A stretch of 64,000 nt of DNA, taken from assembly GCA_900618425.1 (NCBI GenBank), contig UZAN01039547.1, positions 62,001-126,000 on the forward strand. Direction: 5' to 3'. The first letter of the stretch is position 1; every line of letters starts with the position of its first letter. Origin of the DNA: Echinostoma caproni (lineage: Eukaryota; Platyhelminthes; Trematoda; Plagiorchiida; Echinostomatidae). Shown here one piece after another: positions 35,526-46,651 of this stretch. The position numbers and the translations under genes were made by a program. The notes beneath the pieces were generated by a model that was not told the DNA's origin, searched no databases, and saw only the letters and a list, made by a program, of their open reading frames with translations.

Positions 35526-36162
35526 GTATGTGTCTCCCTTTCTCTAGTGTGCACACTTTTGCCTGGAATGTAGGCTTCACACCTACAGCAGTTATAATTA
35601 CAATACAATATAATTCCATCTAAAAAATTAATTTGGACATGTTCACTCGCCCAGCGGAAATCAAACTGACTTCAATTGCATCAGTGTACGGTTGCAATGT
35701 GTGATGATATCCTAATCATCAAATATTTTGATAGATCCATGACTATCAGTAATCAGTAAATTGTTGCACTGATTTGTTTCACTTGGCATAATAAACTCAA
35801 GTTGCAAATCTTGCTCCTCTGTGTTCGGTAGTTTGTCACATAACTTTCCTCGAAATCTTGAAATCAATTCTGAATCACAGAAAATTTACCAACAGCCTGA
35901 TCGAAACGAAGCATCGTGGTTTAATAGCCCTTTTGAAGCACTCAAGAATAGAGACCCACGGAAGATGATCGGTTAGAAAATTTTTGAACTAAATAAATAA
36001 ATGGAAGCTTAGCTTAGGTAAATCTATGTCAGGACCTGTTTTATTTTATTTTGTAATCGCTTTTGTCTTATGGCAAAGTGCAAATCCGTAAATTGATTTT
36101 CCACATTTCGTAAAGCGCATATGCTCTGCCGCCGTTGCCATTTAGGCGAGAAAGATTGTTAC

Positions 36163-36540
36163 CTTGACCATCAGTGAGAGACAGCAAAAGCAAATAATAC
36201 GATTTCTGTGATAATCCAGCCCTGATCTGGGGGTTGAAAAACCTTTGGCATAAGTGCATAACACAATAGGAAACACATCTGGTGTTTCAACGTGCATGGT
36301 GTTCCACACAGATATGCGTAAATCGGGACACAAAAGCAAGCTTTCATTCATGAATAACATCGCTCTTTCGTCGAGGGGACAAAAAACCGATTTAAAATAA
36401 ACAACAACAGGCAATTTGGATTTGTCTGTCTGGTTTAACCTGTTCAGTTGTTTGCACGCACCAGGTCCGGATATTGATGTTGACTGTGACAAAGATTGTT
36501 CTGGTAGAAATTGAATTCTGTTTACTTTCCTGCTTATGAG
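36163..36540 (-). CDS. Coding-like segment ending at a splice donor
   Basis: The minus-strand frame reads SLSQSTSISGPGACKQLNRL, then SKLPVVVYFKSVFCPLDERA, FMNESLLLCPDLRISVWNTM and on to CCLSLMVK at donor AAG|GTAACA (36163). The acceptor is ambiguous; AG candidates lie near 36527 and 36515. It may belong to the same minus-strand gene as the segments at 36962-37096 and 39675-40777. Domain unknown. Confidence 0.35.
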
Positions 36541-36640
36541 GTATACTGATTTAGTCACTTTGTACATACGTCTCTGTATTAAATAGCAACTCCCCCTGTA
36601 AATGAACCATGTTCCTTATGACCTCGTGGAANNNNNNTTT

Positions 36641-36953
36641 TCATTCACTAGCCAACTACAGCACCCGTTTATAGATCACAAAATAACAGAAGTCAAGGAA
36701 AGAGAATAGAGTAGATCAGGTCTGTGTATATTCCTACGTATGGGTAATATTGTAAGGGATGCTTGTGAGTGAGCATTCTGCAACATTCATTCTGTGATAG
36801 AATAAATGATATTTGCAGTATGATTTGAGCTTCCATGCATCCCTCACAATATTACCAATACACATGAACACACATACAGACCTGGTATACTGTGCTCTGT
36901 TTCTTATATTATTTTGCGACCTATAGCAGAGTGCTGTAGTTGGCAAGTGAATG
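36641..36953. repeat. Near-complete 313-base inverted repeat (foldback)
   Basis: The left arm (36641-36762) and the reverse complement of the right arm (36837-36953) match along their length: shared strings include TCATTCACT, GCCAACTACAGCAC, CAGGTCTGT and GGTAATATTGT. The 74-base centre has its own hairpin (CTGCAA/TTGCAG outside, CATTCATTCT/AGAATAAATG inside). The arms have diverged by many substitutions. It resembles a foldback or MITE-like insertion or an RNA hairpin source. Confidence 0.75.
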
Positions 36954-36961
36954 AATGATAC

Positions 36962-37096
36962 ACGGGAAATGAGCTTGTTTGCCAATTTTAGTCCACCATA
37001 TTTTTCAACATCTTTTTTAAACAATGCATAACTTTCCTCTTGTACTTCTAAAGGTAACTTAGTACAAGGATCAATCAGATTGCGAAAAATTGTTTT
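36962..37096 (-). CDS. Internal exon of an unrecognised protein
   Basis: After AAG (37099-37097) 45 codons read KTIFRNLIDPCTKLPLEVQE, then ESYALFKKDVEKYGGLKLAN and KLISR, to a GTATCA donor (or GTGTAT two bases earlier). It is charged and helical with a convincing protein-like mix. The foldback repeat begins only 9 bases beyond the donor. No family is recognised. Confidence 0.5.
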
Positions 37097-37390
37097 CTTC
37101 AAATGTGAGCGCGGTTTCCGAAATCAACTTCCACTATCACACTTGAGTTGTGAGCTCAGCGGTGTAAGCAACGGATTTCATGATACACTTCTGGTTTAGA
37201 ACCGTCACCGATGAATCGTCTCACAAAAAGATTATTGTATGTTGATTATGCGGACATAAATTCCGTAGGAGACCAAATCACAATCCCTTCAATGGGCCCA
37301 CAGAACTAAGCTCAGTGCATTGAAAGTTGCCCTCTGATCTTTCTGCAGAAAAGCGTGCGATCAAAACTCAGCTGCTTCACATTTCAACCA

Positions 37391-37397
37391 ACTATAC

Positions 37398-37442
<45 letters not shown>
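37391..37442. repeat. (AC)n(AG)n compound microsatellite
   Basis: Alternating AC changes directly to alternating AG; a typical dinucleotide compound repeat. Confidence 0.95.
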
Positions 37443-37443
<1 letters not shown>

Positions 37444-37619
37444 AACATGGCACACTATCTTGACGACAAAATAACCCTGAATTGTCCAAAAAAGCAATAA
37501 AGCACATTCCTGTTCAAACTTGTGTTTCAACTACGATTTTGGATAATTAGTGATTTCCAGAAAAATGGTTGATAATAAAGAGCTCATTCAAATGCGACGG
37601 GAAATTCTGAAGTGACCGA

Positions 37620-37715
37620 AGAAGAGCACTGGACAACGTTTTCTTTCTGTTTTTGAGTCATCAGCAGTGCATACTTTTCGAGCCCCTGTCAGGACTCAAA
37701 CCGCGAACCTTCGTT
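37620..37715 (-). mobile_element. tRNA-like SINE with hammerhead motif and perfect stem I
   Basis: A B box (GGTTTGAGTCC, near 37700-37690) is followed on the minus strand by GCACUG-CUGAUGA (37670-37658) and GUC-CAGUGC (37634-37626). GCACUG and CAGUGC pair perfectly, so stem I is preserved here. Stem II is degraded and GAAAAC replaces GAAAC. The A box is not clear. Confidence 0.6.
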
Positions 37716-37943
37716 GGAGAATTCCTAATCTTCTAATTGGTGGAATCCACATCCTATCTGTTTAAACTAATTGAACATGGTCTTGATTTTTAATCATCAT
37801 ACATGACGACATATTTCAAGTGTTTTGATTAAAGAGGAAATACATCACAGTAATTTTCAACCACAGTTAATTCATGCACTCAAGTCACTGACCAGATTCG
37901 ATGTGATACCTTTTCCCCCAGTCGTACATATCCTGGATTTCAG

Positions 37944-38224
37944 TTATGCTTGAGAGAATAAATCAGGTACTCTCATCAAGTGCCGTTTTGATAGATACGA
38001 TATTACCACTGGAAGCGAATGCTGATGATCGGGAAGATTGTTCAGGCATATTGTTTCGCTGCTTACTATCAGCCAAATGTAGTTTCACAGCTCCTGAAAT
38101 GCAAACACAGTCCAACACAATTCAAATTGTGACTGTGACATGGGAACCAAGTGAAGCCGTCCTAAGAAGCGTTGTCAGAAGCCTCCGTGTAACTGTTACT
38201 CAACCCAGTTACAACCACAAATAA
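37944..38224 (+). CDS. Terminal exon of an unrecognised protein
   Basis: The acceptor CCTGGATTTCAG precedes two carried bases and a frame reading MLERINQVLSSSAVLIDTIL, then PLEANADDREDCSGILFRCL, KCSFTAPEMQ and SLRVTVTQPSYNHK before TAA. The alternating hydrophobic strands with spaced Cys suggest a beta-rich, perhaps extracellular, domain, not a named one. The stop codon overlaps an AATAAA hexamer (38220-38225). It may close the plus-strand gene starting at 33264. Confidence 0.55.
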
Positions 38225-38470
38225 ATCTGGACCATTGATTGTTAAATAGAACCCGTGAAATTGCTCAACACAAGTTAGCTAAATGCTATCGCTTAAATCA
38301 AATCCTTTACCACTATCGTGTAACAAACAGTCAGGTTTAGAATGTTTCCAAACAAGCCATAACCCCAGGAGCTAATGCTGAGACGAGTTAAATGTGAAGC
38401 CCGCAACACCTTTGTAAAGTTGAGTTGTGTTATATGGTGTACAAGGCTAATGAAAATCGGTTCGATCAGT

Positions 38471-38630
38471 TGACCGGTGGTCTAGAGAGTTGTGTACTTG
38501 CATTCGATCTGTAAGGTACAGGGTTCAACTCCCGGCTGATTCGACGGATTCGCAGTACTAATGAGACCCAAACAGGTTGAAACAAGTATGCAGTACTTCC
38601 CTACCTTTTAGTTCAAGCTTGATTTACCTT
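38471..38630 (+). mobile_element. tRNA-derived SINE with inactive hammerhead motif
   Basis: An A box TGGTCTAGAGA (38478-38488) and B box GGTTCAACTCC (38522-38532) are followed by CUAAUGA (38558-38564), GACC-CAAACA-GGUU, GAAAC and CAGUAC. The invariant G of CUGAUGA is A here, which should abolish cleavage. It has the most complete tRNA-like head of the plus-strand copies. Confidence 0.75.
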
Positions 38631-39674
38631 ATCCACGACCAAATAAGTTTTTATCTAGAATGCACCAAGTAGGCAACGAGTGAAGAGAAAATAGTTTTTC
38701 GAACAGCTTCATTTGGGGAATTCAAAAGCGATGACAAATATGCACTAGGTTTTCCACAAATCTTCGTATGAAACTATACAAATTCGCTGAGATTCACCTC
38801 GATATACGAGCCGTATTTCGCGTAACATACAGACTGCATTCACTACTGACATAACTTTAGGGTAAACGGCCAAAAGGTGATCAAGATAAGATATAAACAA
38901 TGCTTACTCATCTGCGTCCAACAGACAAGTCGATCGCTAAATCAGCGCGTAACGAAACACGACAGAGAATCTCATTGCGGAAGATTTCAAAACAAGACTT
39001 CGGGTCATTTAGAGAACGATTAACTGCTGAGAGTTTGTTCACTAACCGTGATCCAGTTTGTATCAATCGATCGGACAGAGTTCAAATACCAATTCACTAA
39101 CTTGAGGCCCTCCATTATACTCACCTGGACACTAATTATTTCTGCACCACAAAACTCTACATAGACTCTTTAACCTTCCATCACCTGTCACGTTACCAGT
39201 TCACTTTTTATCCTCTTATGTGTTTACTACTTGCCATGATGCTGTTTGCTACCACACATCCACATACACACAGCAAATTTCGTTTGCTTCTTCTATATAG
39301 ATCACGAACCTCAGCTTTTTACACAGCTCCTCTCACAGTTTCTTTAATGTTCACTTGGTCAATAACCTAGAGCACGTCTTCCAAAAGGGACAAAACTGGG
39401 CCATCAAACAGATTGTTGTTTCTCGTTTCTCCCCCCTGTGATTAGACCAACTCCTTTTACACGGATCCAAGACATGGTGCTATCTCAAAGGAGATACCTG
39501 TGCTCAAGCTTACCCTCTTCGTTATTGCGTAGATGTACATTTTACCGGAAATTTGTACGACTCAAAAAAGTGTCTGATCAATTGGTTTTAATTCGGTAGG
39601 TGTAAATTCATTCATAGGGGAAGCAGAACTAGTACAAAGAATGACCAGGCAATTTCTGGTACTGATCACAGAAC

Positions 39675-39783
39675 CTGTAAATGGGATCAATACGAATGCG
39701 GTCAGTTCTATTGTGACGCATGCACTCGTCACCGGCCACGAGTCGAGGTGAAAGTGGACAGTTGAGGTCATCAGCCGGATAGC
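39675..39783 (-). CDS. Internal exon, Cys-containing, unrecognised
   Basis: A strong acceptor (CTTTTGCTCTGTTTTAG) opens 109 nt: two carried bases, 35 codons reading YPADDLNCPLSPRLVAGDEC then MRHNRTDRIRIDPIY, and two bases before donor AG|GTTCTG. An N-glycosylation sequon (NRT) and paired Cys suggest an extracellular part. The incoming phase matches the donor at 40540 exactly, giving a glycine across the junction. Confidence 0.5.
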
Positions 39784-40539
39784 CTAAAACAGAGCAAAAG
39801 CTGTGGGATGCAGATTCATGATCGTGACTGAAGCTGTTGCGATGAAGCTTAACCAAACAAAGCTATGTTCACATGAACAGCTGGTTAGCATTATACTGTG
39901 GAGTAGGTCAAATGACCTCAGGACACATATGGAGGTTTGGAATCATGCGTGAATGATGTGTCCGGACACCGTGCCTAAAATAGGTCTTGCCTCAGGATCA
40001 AATTGGCTAACAGAACATTAAGCATGAGAACAACTGATTGATATCGCGCAACGCTAAAATATTGTCTGGCATTAATTTTTCCATCATTTATAAGAGTTCA
40101 TAAGGTGCAGCCGGCTGGATAGACGAGGTTCTAACACGTTTCGAATTGACCTCTTTCGAAGTTCAAGTTCAGAGTTTAGTAGATTCAATGGTCAGATACT
40201 GGTGGTTCATTGTATATAAAACTAAAATGGCACAGTGTATTCAATCCATTAACTAATAACAGCCAAATCAAACGAAGCTGACCGTGACAGGCAAAACAAA
40301 ATCAGCGATCTTTCTTCACTTGATAGAGAGCTGATGCGTTCCCCGCCATGTTACATCATCGCGCGTCGCACATCGGTTTCGGTTTTCAGAATCCGTACTA
40401 ACCGTCCATTCTAAACCATCCCGTGCGTCCAAAAGCGCTTGACAATGCGTTCGAACCTTCCTTGATTTCACCCAATCGGCTCATGCTCCCTTTTTGCAGG
40501 TGCTCGTATCGTGTTTGAGGTGCCATGTTTGTGTTTTAC

Positions 40540-40777
40540 CGTTTACTGTCCGAATTTTATGCACTGCACAACGAAGGTATTGTGTGTCCCTAATGTTGGG
40601 GATTATATATGCTCCTGTGTGCACTATCATCACTACTTTTGGCGATCTAGACGGCAACCAAAAAAGTGGAAATTTTATCAAATTATCTTTTATCGAAATG
40701 AAAGTGCAACGACAAACATTTTCACCGCGACACAAGCACTCACTCACCTTCTGATAGACTTTGCCCACTGAAGCCAT
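40540..40777 (-). CDS. Probable first exon of the same minus-strand gene
   Basis: From the ATG at 40777 the frame reads MASVGKVYQKVSECLCRGEN, then VCRCTFISIKDN, and later SPKVVMIVHTGAYIIPNIRD and CAVHKIRTVN, reaching donor G|GTAAAA after 79 codons plus one base, which fits the acceptor at 39783. An internal GTGAGT (40747) and a pyrimidine-rich AG (40647) could remove 101 nt, but that would shift the frame to a stop after 18 more codons, so the unspliced reading is preferred. No signal peptide or named domain is seen. Confidence 0.45.
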
Positions 40778-41435
40778 TGTAATACAGGGTGTTCTGGCCA
40801 GTCCGTCTTAAAACTTCTAAACACCTTCTCGACATGTTCTGCAATTTTTTTCAAATTACGCCCGTGTGGATATCAATACACACACCCCAATCAAATAAAA
40901 GTCTAATTCATGTTTTTATGGTGTAAATTCTGCCTTCTTGGTGCACCTTTAGGGTGGAGGAATCCCTTGTGTTTTATATTGGTTCACGTCTGCGCTGAAC
41001 ATACTGGAAACCGTGGTGAGTCAATGGTTGACAATCTATGTAAGTTATGGTCCCCTAGATTTGGTGCAAAACCTTGATAGACAGGGAAACTTTATTGTGC
41101 TCTGAAGATCATGTAACTTGAAGAAACAAATAGAATGTCGTAGATGTTAGTGAAAAAATGAAATTTGATTTAGATGGATCTGACGTATGAATCTATAGCT
41201 GGTATCATCTGCTGGAAGAAGAAGAGTAAATGGAATGAGGTGTCCTCTTGAGCTAATACGTGGAGCATACATTGGAGTAACACTTTACACCAGTCATAGC
41301 CATAAGGAAGAAATCCTTTTGCGCGATAATGCCGCATTTCATAAGTGATATCTAACAAAAAATCGGTTACGATTGTGCGGGAGAAAAACAATATTGTGGC
41401 CTGTATTAAACACAATCTCACTAGGTCTGCTCCAA

Positions 41436-41500
41436 TTAGTGGTGGTTAAGTGCATGGAAATAGCGCCCTAGAGGACCTGAGTTCGAATCTCACCTTCGCC
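41436..41500 (+). repeat. tRNA-like sequence (SINE head or tRNA pseudogene)
   Basis: An A box TGGTTAAGTGC (41443-41453) and B box GTTCGAATCTC (41481-41491) lie at tRNA spacing, but the acceptor and T stems do not pair fully, so it is not an intact tRNA gene. Confidence 0.5.
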
Positions 41501-42930
41501 CGTCATTCATCACTTTTATGCTACGTCAGGCAGCATTTGCATCATAGGAACATCCTTCCCGAAAATTGATGTAAATTTGCATACGCAGTAAACCAAAAAT
41601 GAAGTAAGATAACTTGGTACTTATTATTAAAAAATATGTAAAATGTACTTGAATTCATTCTCGTTGAAAATGAACTGTTACAAGTCGACAAAACTGTGGT
41701 AATTCTCTGCAACATTGACATTTATGATGGTTCAGTCTCTACGATTTGGATAATCTCAAACATGCCATGATAACGTTTACGGTTCTTGTAAGATGTGCGG
41801 AATAAAGGGAAGTAAATCACTTGTGGAACCACAACCGTGAGATTCTTTCAACTGAATTCATTCCCGATTTTTGTTTACCCAAGATGAAAACGATGTATAA
41901 ATTGATGTCAAACTATTGTACTTCAAAGCAGCTTCCTGATAAAAAGATCAGTTAGAACTGCTGACAGAGACAGAAGGAGCATATTATCAAATGTGTTTTG
42001 AAGTCCATGAATCATTTTCAGGTTGTGATCAACAAATTATTCCAAAAAAGGCCATAGTATGGGAATCTGCTCCGCTATGTCTATTTCAGACTAAACAGTG
42101 TGTAGACGGTTCATCGCGTCATTCAGCACTATGAAGTGCCGTTAAAAGATTTATAAAAAGACCTCAGTTCTCCGGAGTTATCGATTGGAGACAAAATACC
42201 GATTTGGTCGAGCGCCTGATAAGATCTGTTTCTGTTGCATTTGCGAAAAGTTGTTACATTGATCAGTTCGTGAAGGCAGTTGAAATAAAATTATCAGTTT
42301 TTCTGTACTGTTTAAAAAAATAAGAGAAAACAATTTTGAAAAAATGTGCGAAAAGAAGTGTGACTGTAGAGCGTAATAGTAAGAATTTAGATTATCCTCT
42401 GTTTTATGATAATTAATTAAAACCTTTCCATCTCTATTCTGTAGTAACAAAAAATTAATAAGAACAGCTCTCACTTCAAATCTCTTCAAGGTTGCACTAG
42501 TCAGAAGAAGCGGTTGGTGTCACAGCACCCGTTGTAGTGGTTTTTATCAAAACGACTATCTGTGCAGATGCATGAATGCATTACGGGACATCCTCAACTA
42601 CTGATGTTTACTCAATTGAAAGAATCAACCTGTAACTTTGAAAACGGACACATTTGCGTTGTAAAGAGAGCAGTATGGGGCTTCTGGATCCTTGACTTTC
42701 TCCATCATCCAAATGTATCCGTTAAGTCCCGTTTGGGGTTAAGTCTTTTGGTTTTTAAATTTATCGTGTTTTTCAGCTCTCACAGGAACTCTTAGGAAGC
42801 AGTTACGTTTATTAAGTAATAAAAACGTAAAATAGTGACTGTAACCGCTTATTCCCATTCTCTTGTGAGCTACGCATATCCTATGTTGACTGATAAAATT
42901 ACTAAATTTATTATTTTGCCAATGCTTCAG

Positions 42931-43014
42931 GTGACTGCACGCGTATATTTTGTTTATACTTCTTGTTTGATCGTCGAAAACCCTATGTTAATGTTTGCGT
43001 ATCTGCCTCCTCAG
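42931..43014 (+). CDS. Internal exon of a probable membrane protein
   Basis: A good acceptor (TTTTGCCAATGCTTCAG) and a consensus donor (CCTCAG|GTGAGT) bound 84 nt, phase 0 at both ends. The 28 codons read VTARVYFVYTSCLIVENPML and MFAYLPPQ, hydrophobic enough to form part of a membrane segment. No neighbouring exon could be placed. Confidence 0.45.
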
Positions 43015-44176
43015 GTGAGTAAGTTTGGTAAGTTTGGAAAGATATTATTTTGCATGATTCACGGATTGTTGCAAAAGGAAGGAAAAATGGAAAAATCTAC
43101 CGGGTAGGTATCGCAGTTCAAGTGTCTTGCAATTCATATTTCATTAGCCTTTCTGTGGTCTTGTGGGCCAAACATTCAAAAGCAATCATCGCTAGACGCT
43201 GTTCGAGAAGCCTTAGTCCCGAGTTAAACTGGAACCTGAATATAACTTCGAAAATTATGACCCGTCAGATAATGGCACAACATTCAACCCCTCTCCCTAT
43301 AATGTTATTTTTTACTTTATCCCTATTTCTTTTCAACAGTCTTTAAACCTAGTTAATCGGCAGTTTTCTAGATTTGCAAACCAATGAACTATGAAATCAT
43401 CTTTTAGATAAAAGTACATGCAACTGCATTCTCCTATGCATTTTAATTACTATTATAAACAGATTCTTTAGGGAATTATTTTCGAAAGTACGACATAATG
43501 CAAAAACTAGTCAAGGTTATGAGTCAAGGTGAGAGACGAACTCCAATTTTCCCTCAATAATAAGGTTTCATCCTAAATGCGTCAAACGGATACATGAGTG
43601 TTCCCCTAATCATTTTTCCCGATGTTGGCGGAATTGCTGTATATCAATGGCTTGATTTTCACTTTCCTCATTGCTGAAGTTGAATGCATTTTTGTATTAT
43701 CCGGAAACCAGTGTTCTGCTACCGTAACCGAGAAAACATTTTCTGCGCCCATTTATCGATCTGGATCTTAGGCGCCTCTCCGTTAGTTCCTTGATGTGGT
43801 ACTGTGGAAAATGATTTATTCTTACATATTTTCACATACACATATAATAATTTTTGTTATTGGACACGTTTCAACCAAATATGAGATGATAACGGAGGTT
43901 TTATTCCACGAATTGTTAAAGGTTACAGCGCGAGGCGTTTTATAACATCGAAACTTTCCGCGTACCTTTCAAGTCCTGTACTGACCATAACGACATAACG
44001 CCAGACTTTGTACCACGATAGTATCAAGAACGAAAAATACGCCTACAAGTTTCTCCACATGAAGAGCGGATTTAACACGAGTTGATAATTTTTGAACCGC
44101 GTAATCGATCGAAAGCTCATAGAAAATAAATGTAAACATAAAATTTTGTAAAACGTTTTTGATATCATTCTTACAG

Positions 44177-44380
44177 ATTGATTCTTCACAGCTTGAGCGT
44201 GATTCGATGAGCGGACAGAGCTGGCAGATTCCTTGTGTGTGTGGTTCACAAACAAAAGTCAGTATTTGGACGATGGAAATCAGGAAGCGTCGAAGTGTGG
44301 GAAAGCTAACCAATTTTTGTTTGGACTGCACAATCACCCAGGAGAATCTCCAACAGTTAGGCCGTGTTCACATCTTGTGA
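44177..44380 (+). CDS. Terminal exon with CxC/CxxC pairs, unrecognised
   Basis: The acceptor TATCATTCTTACAG precedes a 67-residue frame, phase 0: IDSSQLERDSMSGQSWQIPC, then VCGSQTKVSIWTMEIRKRRS and NFCLDCTITQ, ending GRVHIL with TGA at 44378-44380. The CVC and CLDC pairs, about 30 residues apart, could bind zinc. The basic stretch EIRKRRS and good codon content argue for a real exon. The antisense open frame is a shadow. Confidence 0.5.
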   Translation: MDSSQLERDSMSGQSWQIPCVCGSQTKVSIWTMEIRKRRSVGKLTNFCLDCTITQENLQQLGRVHIL

Positions 44381-45305
44381 AGCAAAAACACTACAGTTGA
44401 GGAAAAATCAAAACAGTTCATAAAAAGAGCTGTTTCAACAATTATTCACCTAATTTCACATGTATAATACTGTGTATTATAACCAACTTAACCAACTTAA
44501 AGAATACAGTTTTTTATAGGAAACGAAGCCTGTTCTGTTACCAGTTACACAGTCTCTGTCGCGCCCAGTTCATTACGATAAACTAATATAAATAAAGCTG
44601 TTTCAATTTGATAGAAAGGTTTGCACTTTTTAACCATAAATATTGATTTTGAGCTCAATGAATCCATTTTTATTTATGAAAATTATTTAAAATAAGGAAA
44701 TAATTCTGCTTGGAACAGTAAATGATCAATAAAATAACTAATAGGAATTTAATTTTTCCTAAACAAACATCCCAATTGTTTCTATGGCCACGGAAAATTG
44801 CGTTCTGGTTTCGTTTAAAAATATCAATCTGACTATGAATATAAATGAGATGTTAATTAGATTCGACCCCTTTAAAATAAATCTGGAATAGATTGAGGGA
44901 CTGAAATCCCACACTGTTTAGAACCCAGCCTAGATTTTCACCTACACTCATATGCACATACACATCAGTGTGTCTCGAGTTGTAATCTAAGGGGACATGA
45001 TATGATCGATCGAAGTTATTCCCATCAGACGAATTCGGTGTTTTCAGGGTCTCCGTCGGGTTTGGATGAGTTGTTGTCCTTATGAAAGCAAATTTGCATG
45101 TAAATGAGGAATTTCTGTCTGTTGTTTCCCTATAGTGGTGCCTCGACAGCTTATCACAAACGTCTAGTCACATGCGTCAGCTGTTATACAGAAGAACCAA
45201 TTGCGTAAAATTATTAAAAAAGAATTCAACTTTGTTTTGATACGGACGGTAACTTTTTTTGCATTTATACGTTCGGCTCCATCGAGGCTTCACAGAGACG
45301 CAAGT

Positions 45306-45392
45306 ATGAAGGGCAAAATAAAGACAGCATTTGCCTTCACACTGAAACAACTCAAAACAAGATTTCACGGATGGCCATATTTGGCGGGAAAC
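45306..45392 (+). CDS. Candidate first exon (frame ambiguous)
   Basis: An ATG at 45306 reads MKGKIKTAFAFTLKQLKTRF then HGWPYLAGN to a consensus donor AAC|GTAAGT, 29 codons, phase 0. Another frame, entered at an AG near 45287, reads ASQRRKYEGQNKDSIC and KISRMAIFGGK to the same donor. The donor is strong, but the sequence does not settle which frame is used. Confidence 0.38.
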
Positions 45393-46345
45393 GTAAGTCA
45401 TTTTGATGGAAACTGATGTACGTGTTCAGCTGTTTACGAATTCTACCACACGAACTGGTACAAATGTTATGAACGGTTAAAAACAACTTTTTGACGCATC
45501 AACCCAAATACCATACATCATAGCCAGATATTTTCTAAGTAAAACCAAAATGATCGTTCGTTTAGCCATTTTATTTGTATTTTTAGCATTCGATGCTAGA
45601 CATTTTTGTAGCAAATTAAGAGCGAAATTTCATTTCACAAATATTGTTTGACGTTTTCCCTTATCATGACTTCAAAGAGCGGTGTTATACATCGATATCA
45701 GCAGACTAAAACCAGTATCTATTCGCAAATAATGTGAATCGCGGCCGATCTTCAATTTTATACGTTTTTAAATAAAAGATGTGTAGAATAGTTTTTTATT
45801 TCATATTTTTATTCATACCCTTGGTTAAACATTCAGGACTATTTTTACCGTTAACCTTATTGTGCGTTTCTGCTAAATTAAATCTAACCGCCTGAAATAT
45901 ATTCTCCATGCTACTGCGAAATCGATAAATTGATTTATCACCTACGCCGCTATTGCGCAGAGCAAACAAACACTTGAATGCGGGTTTTATGTCCCAATTG
46001 AGAAGCGAAACGATTTTTCGAGCAGGCCTAATGCGAATGCGAAAGTCACTGCATTTGTTTTGAAAAACAATTCCTTGCTCAAATCCATGTTGGCATATGG
46101 AGAAGGAATTCCTTATACCGACCTGAATTGTAGATAGATTAGCAAGTGATCACAAATGAGACATACAGTATTTAGCTGTCACTGAATATCAGGCTTTTCA
46201 TAATTAATATAGTTCTGCTTTGGTGTAACAACATATGGTATCATACTTCACGAACTCTGGGAGCAACAGTTTGTATGCTTTACGTGACCATCCTCTGAAT
46301 GTGAATATAATTAATATGGAATAGATTTGCAAGTTCACTACCTAA

Positions 46346-46651
46346 ATGGTTGTGGAATTATATCATGTTTTGCCTAAGTTCGGAAACACGAAAATGACCA
46401 TTTATTATAATTCCATAGGAAGCGATTCAATTGGTTCAGAACATGATTACAATTATGTCCGTTTTTGTGCACCTCAAAACAATTTTCATTCAACCAAGTT
46501 AGCACTACCACTTAAATTACCGAGACAAAAAATATTACTTGTCAGAATACCCAATAATATGAAACAGAAGGAAGAAAATGCATGTTTTGCGTGCGTTCTA
46601 GAATGCTCCTATTATGTGAATGAGCCACATGAGATTTTTTATCCCTCTTGA
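46346..46651 (+). CDS. Uncertain 101-codon open frame
   Basis: An ATG-to-TGA frame reads MVVELYHVLPKFGNTKMTIY and ends YYVNEPHEIFYPS, with a Cys pair (ACFACVLEC). Several frames of this length are expected by chance in AT-rich DNA of this size. No splice, promoter or polyadenylation signal supports it. Confidence 0.18.
   Translation: MVVELYHVLPKFGNTKMTIYYNSIGSDSIGSEHDYNYVRFCAPQNNFHSTKLALPLKLPRQKILLVRIPNNMKQKEENACFACVLECSYYVNEPHEIFYPS

Noticed and set aside
36734..36961. Continuation of the minus-strand frame past the donor at 36962
   Set aside because: This part is the right arm and centre of the foldback repeat, so the reading is accidental.
41436..41500. Functional tRNA gene
   Set aside because: The A and B boxes are good, but the acceptor and T stems do not pair and no terminator-like T run follows.
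43969..44337. 122-codon minus-strand frame
   Set aside because: It is antisense to the better-supported terminal exon at 44177-44380.
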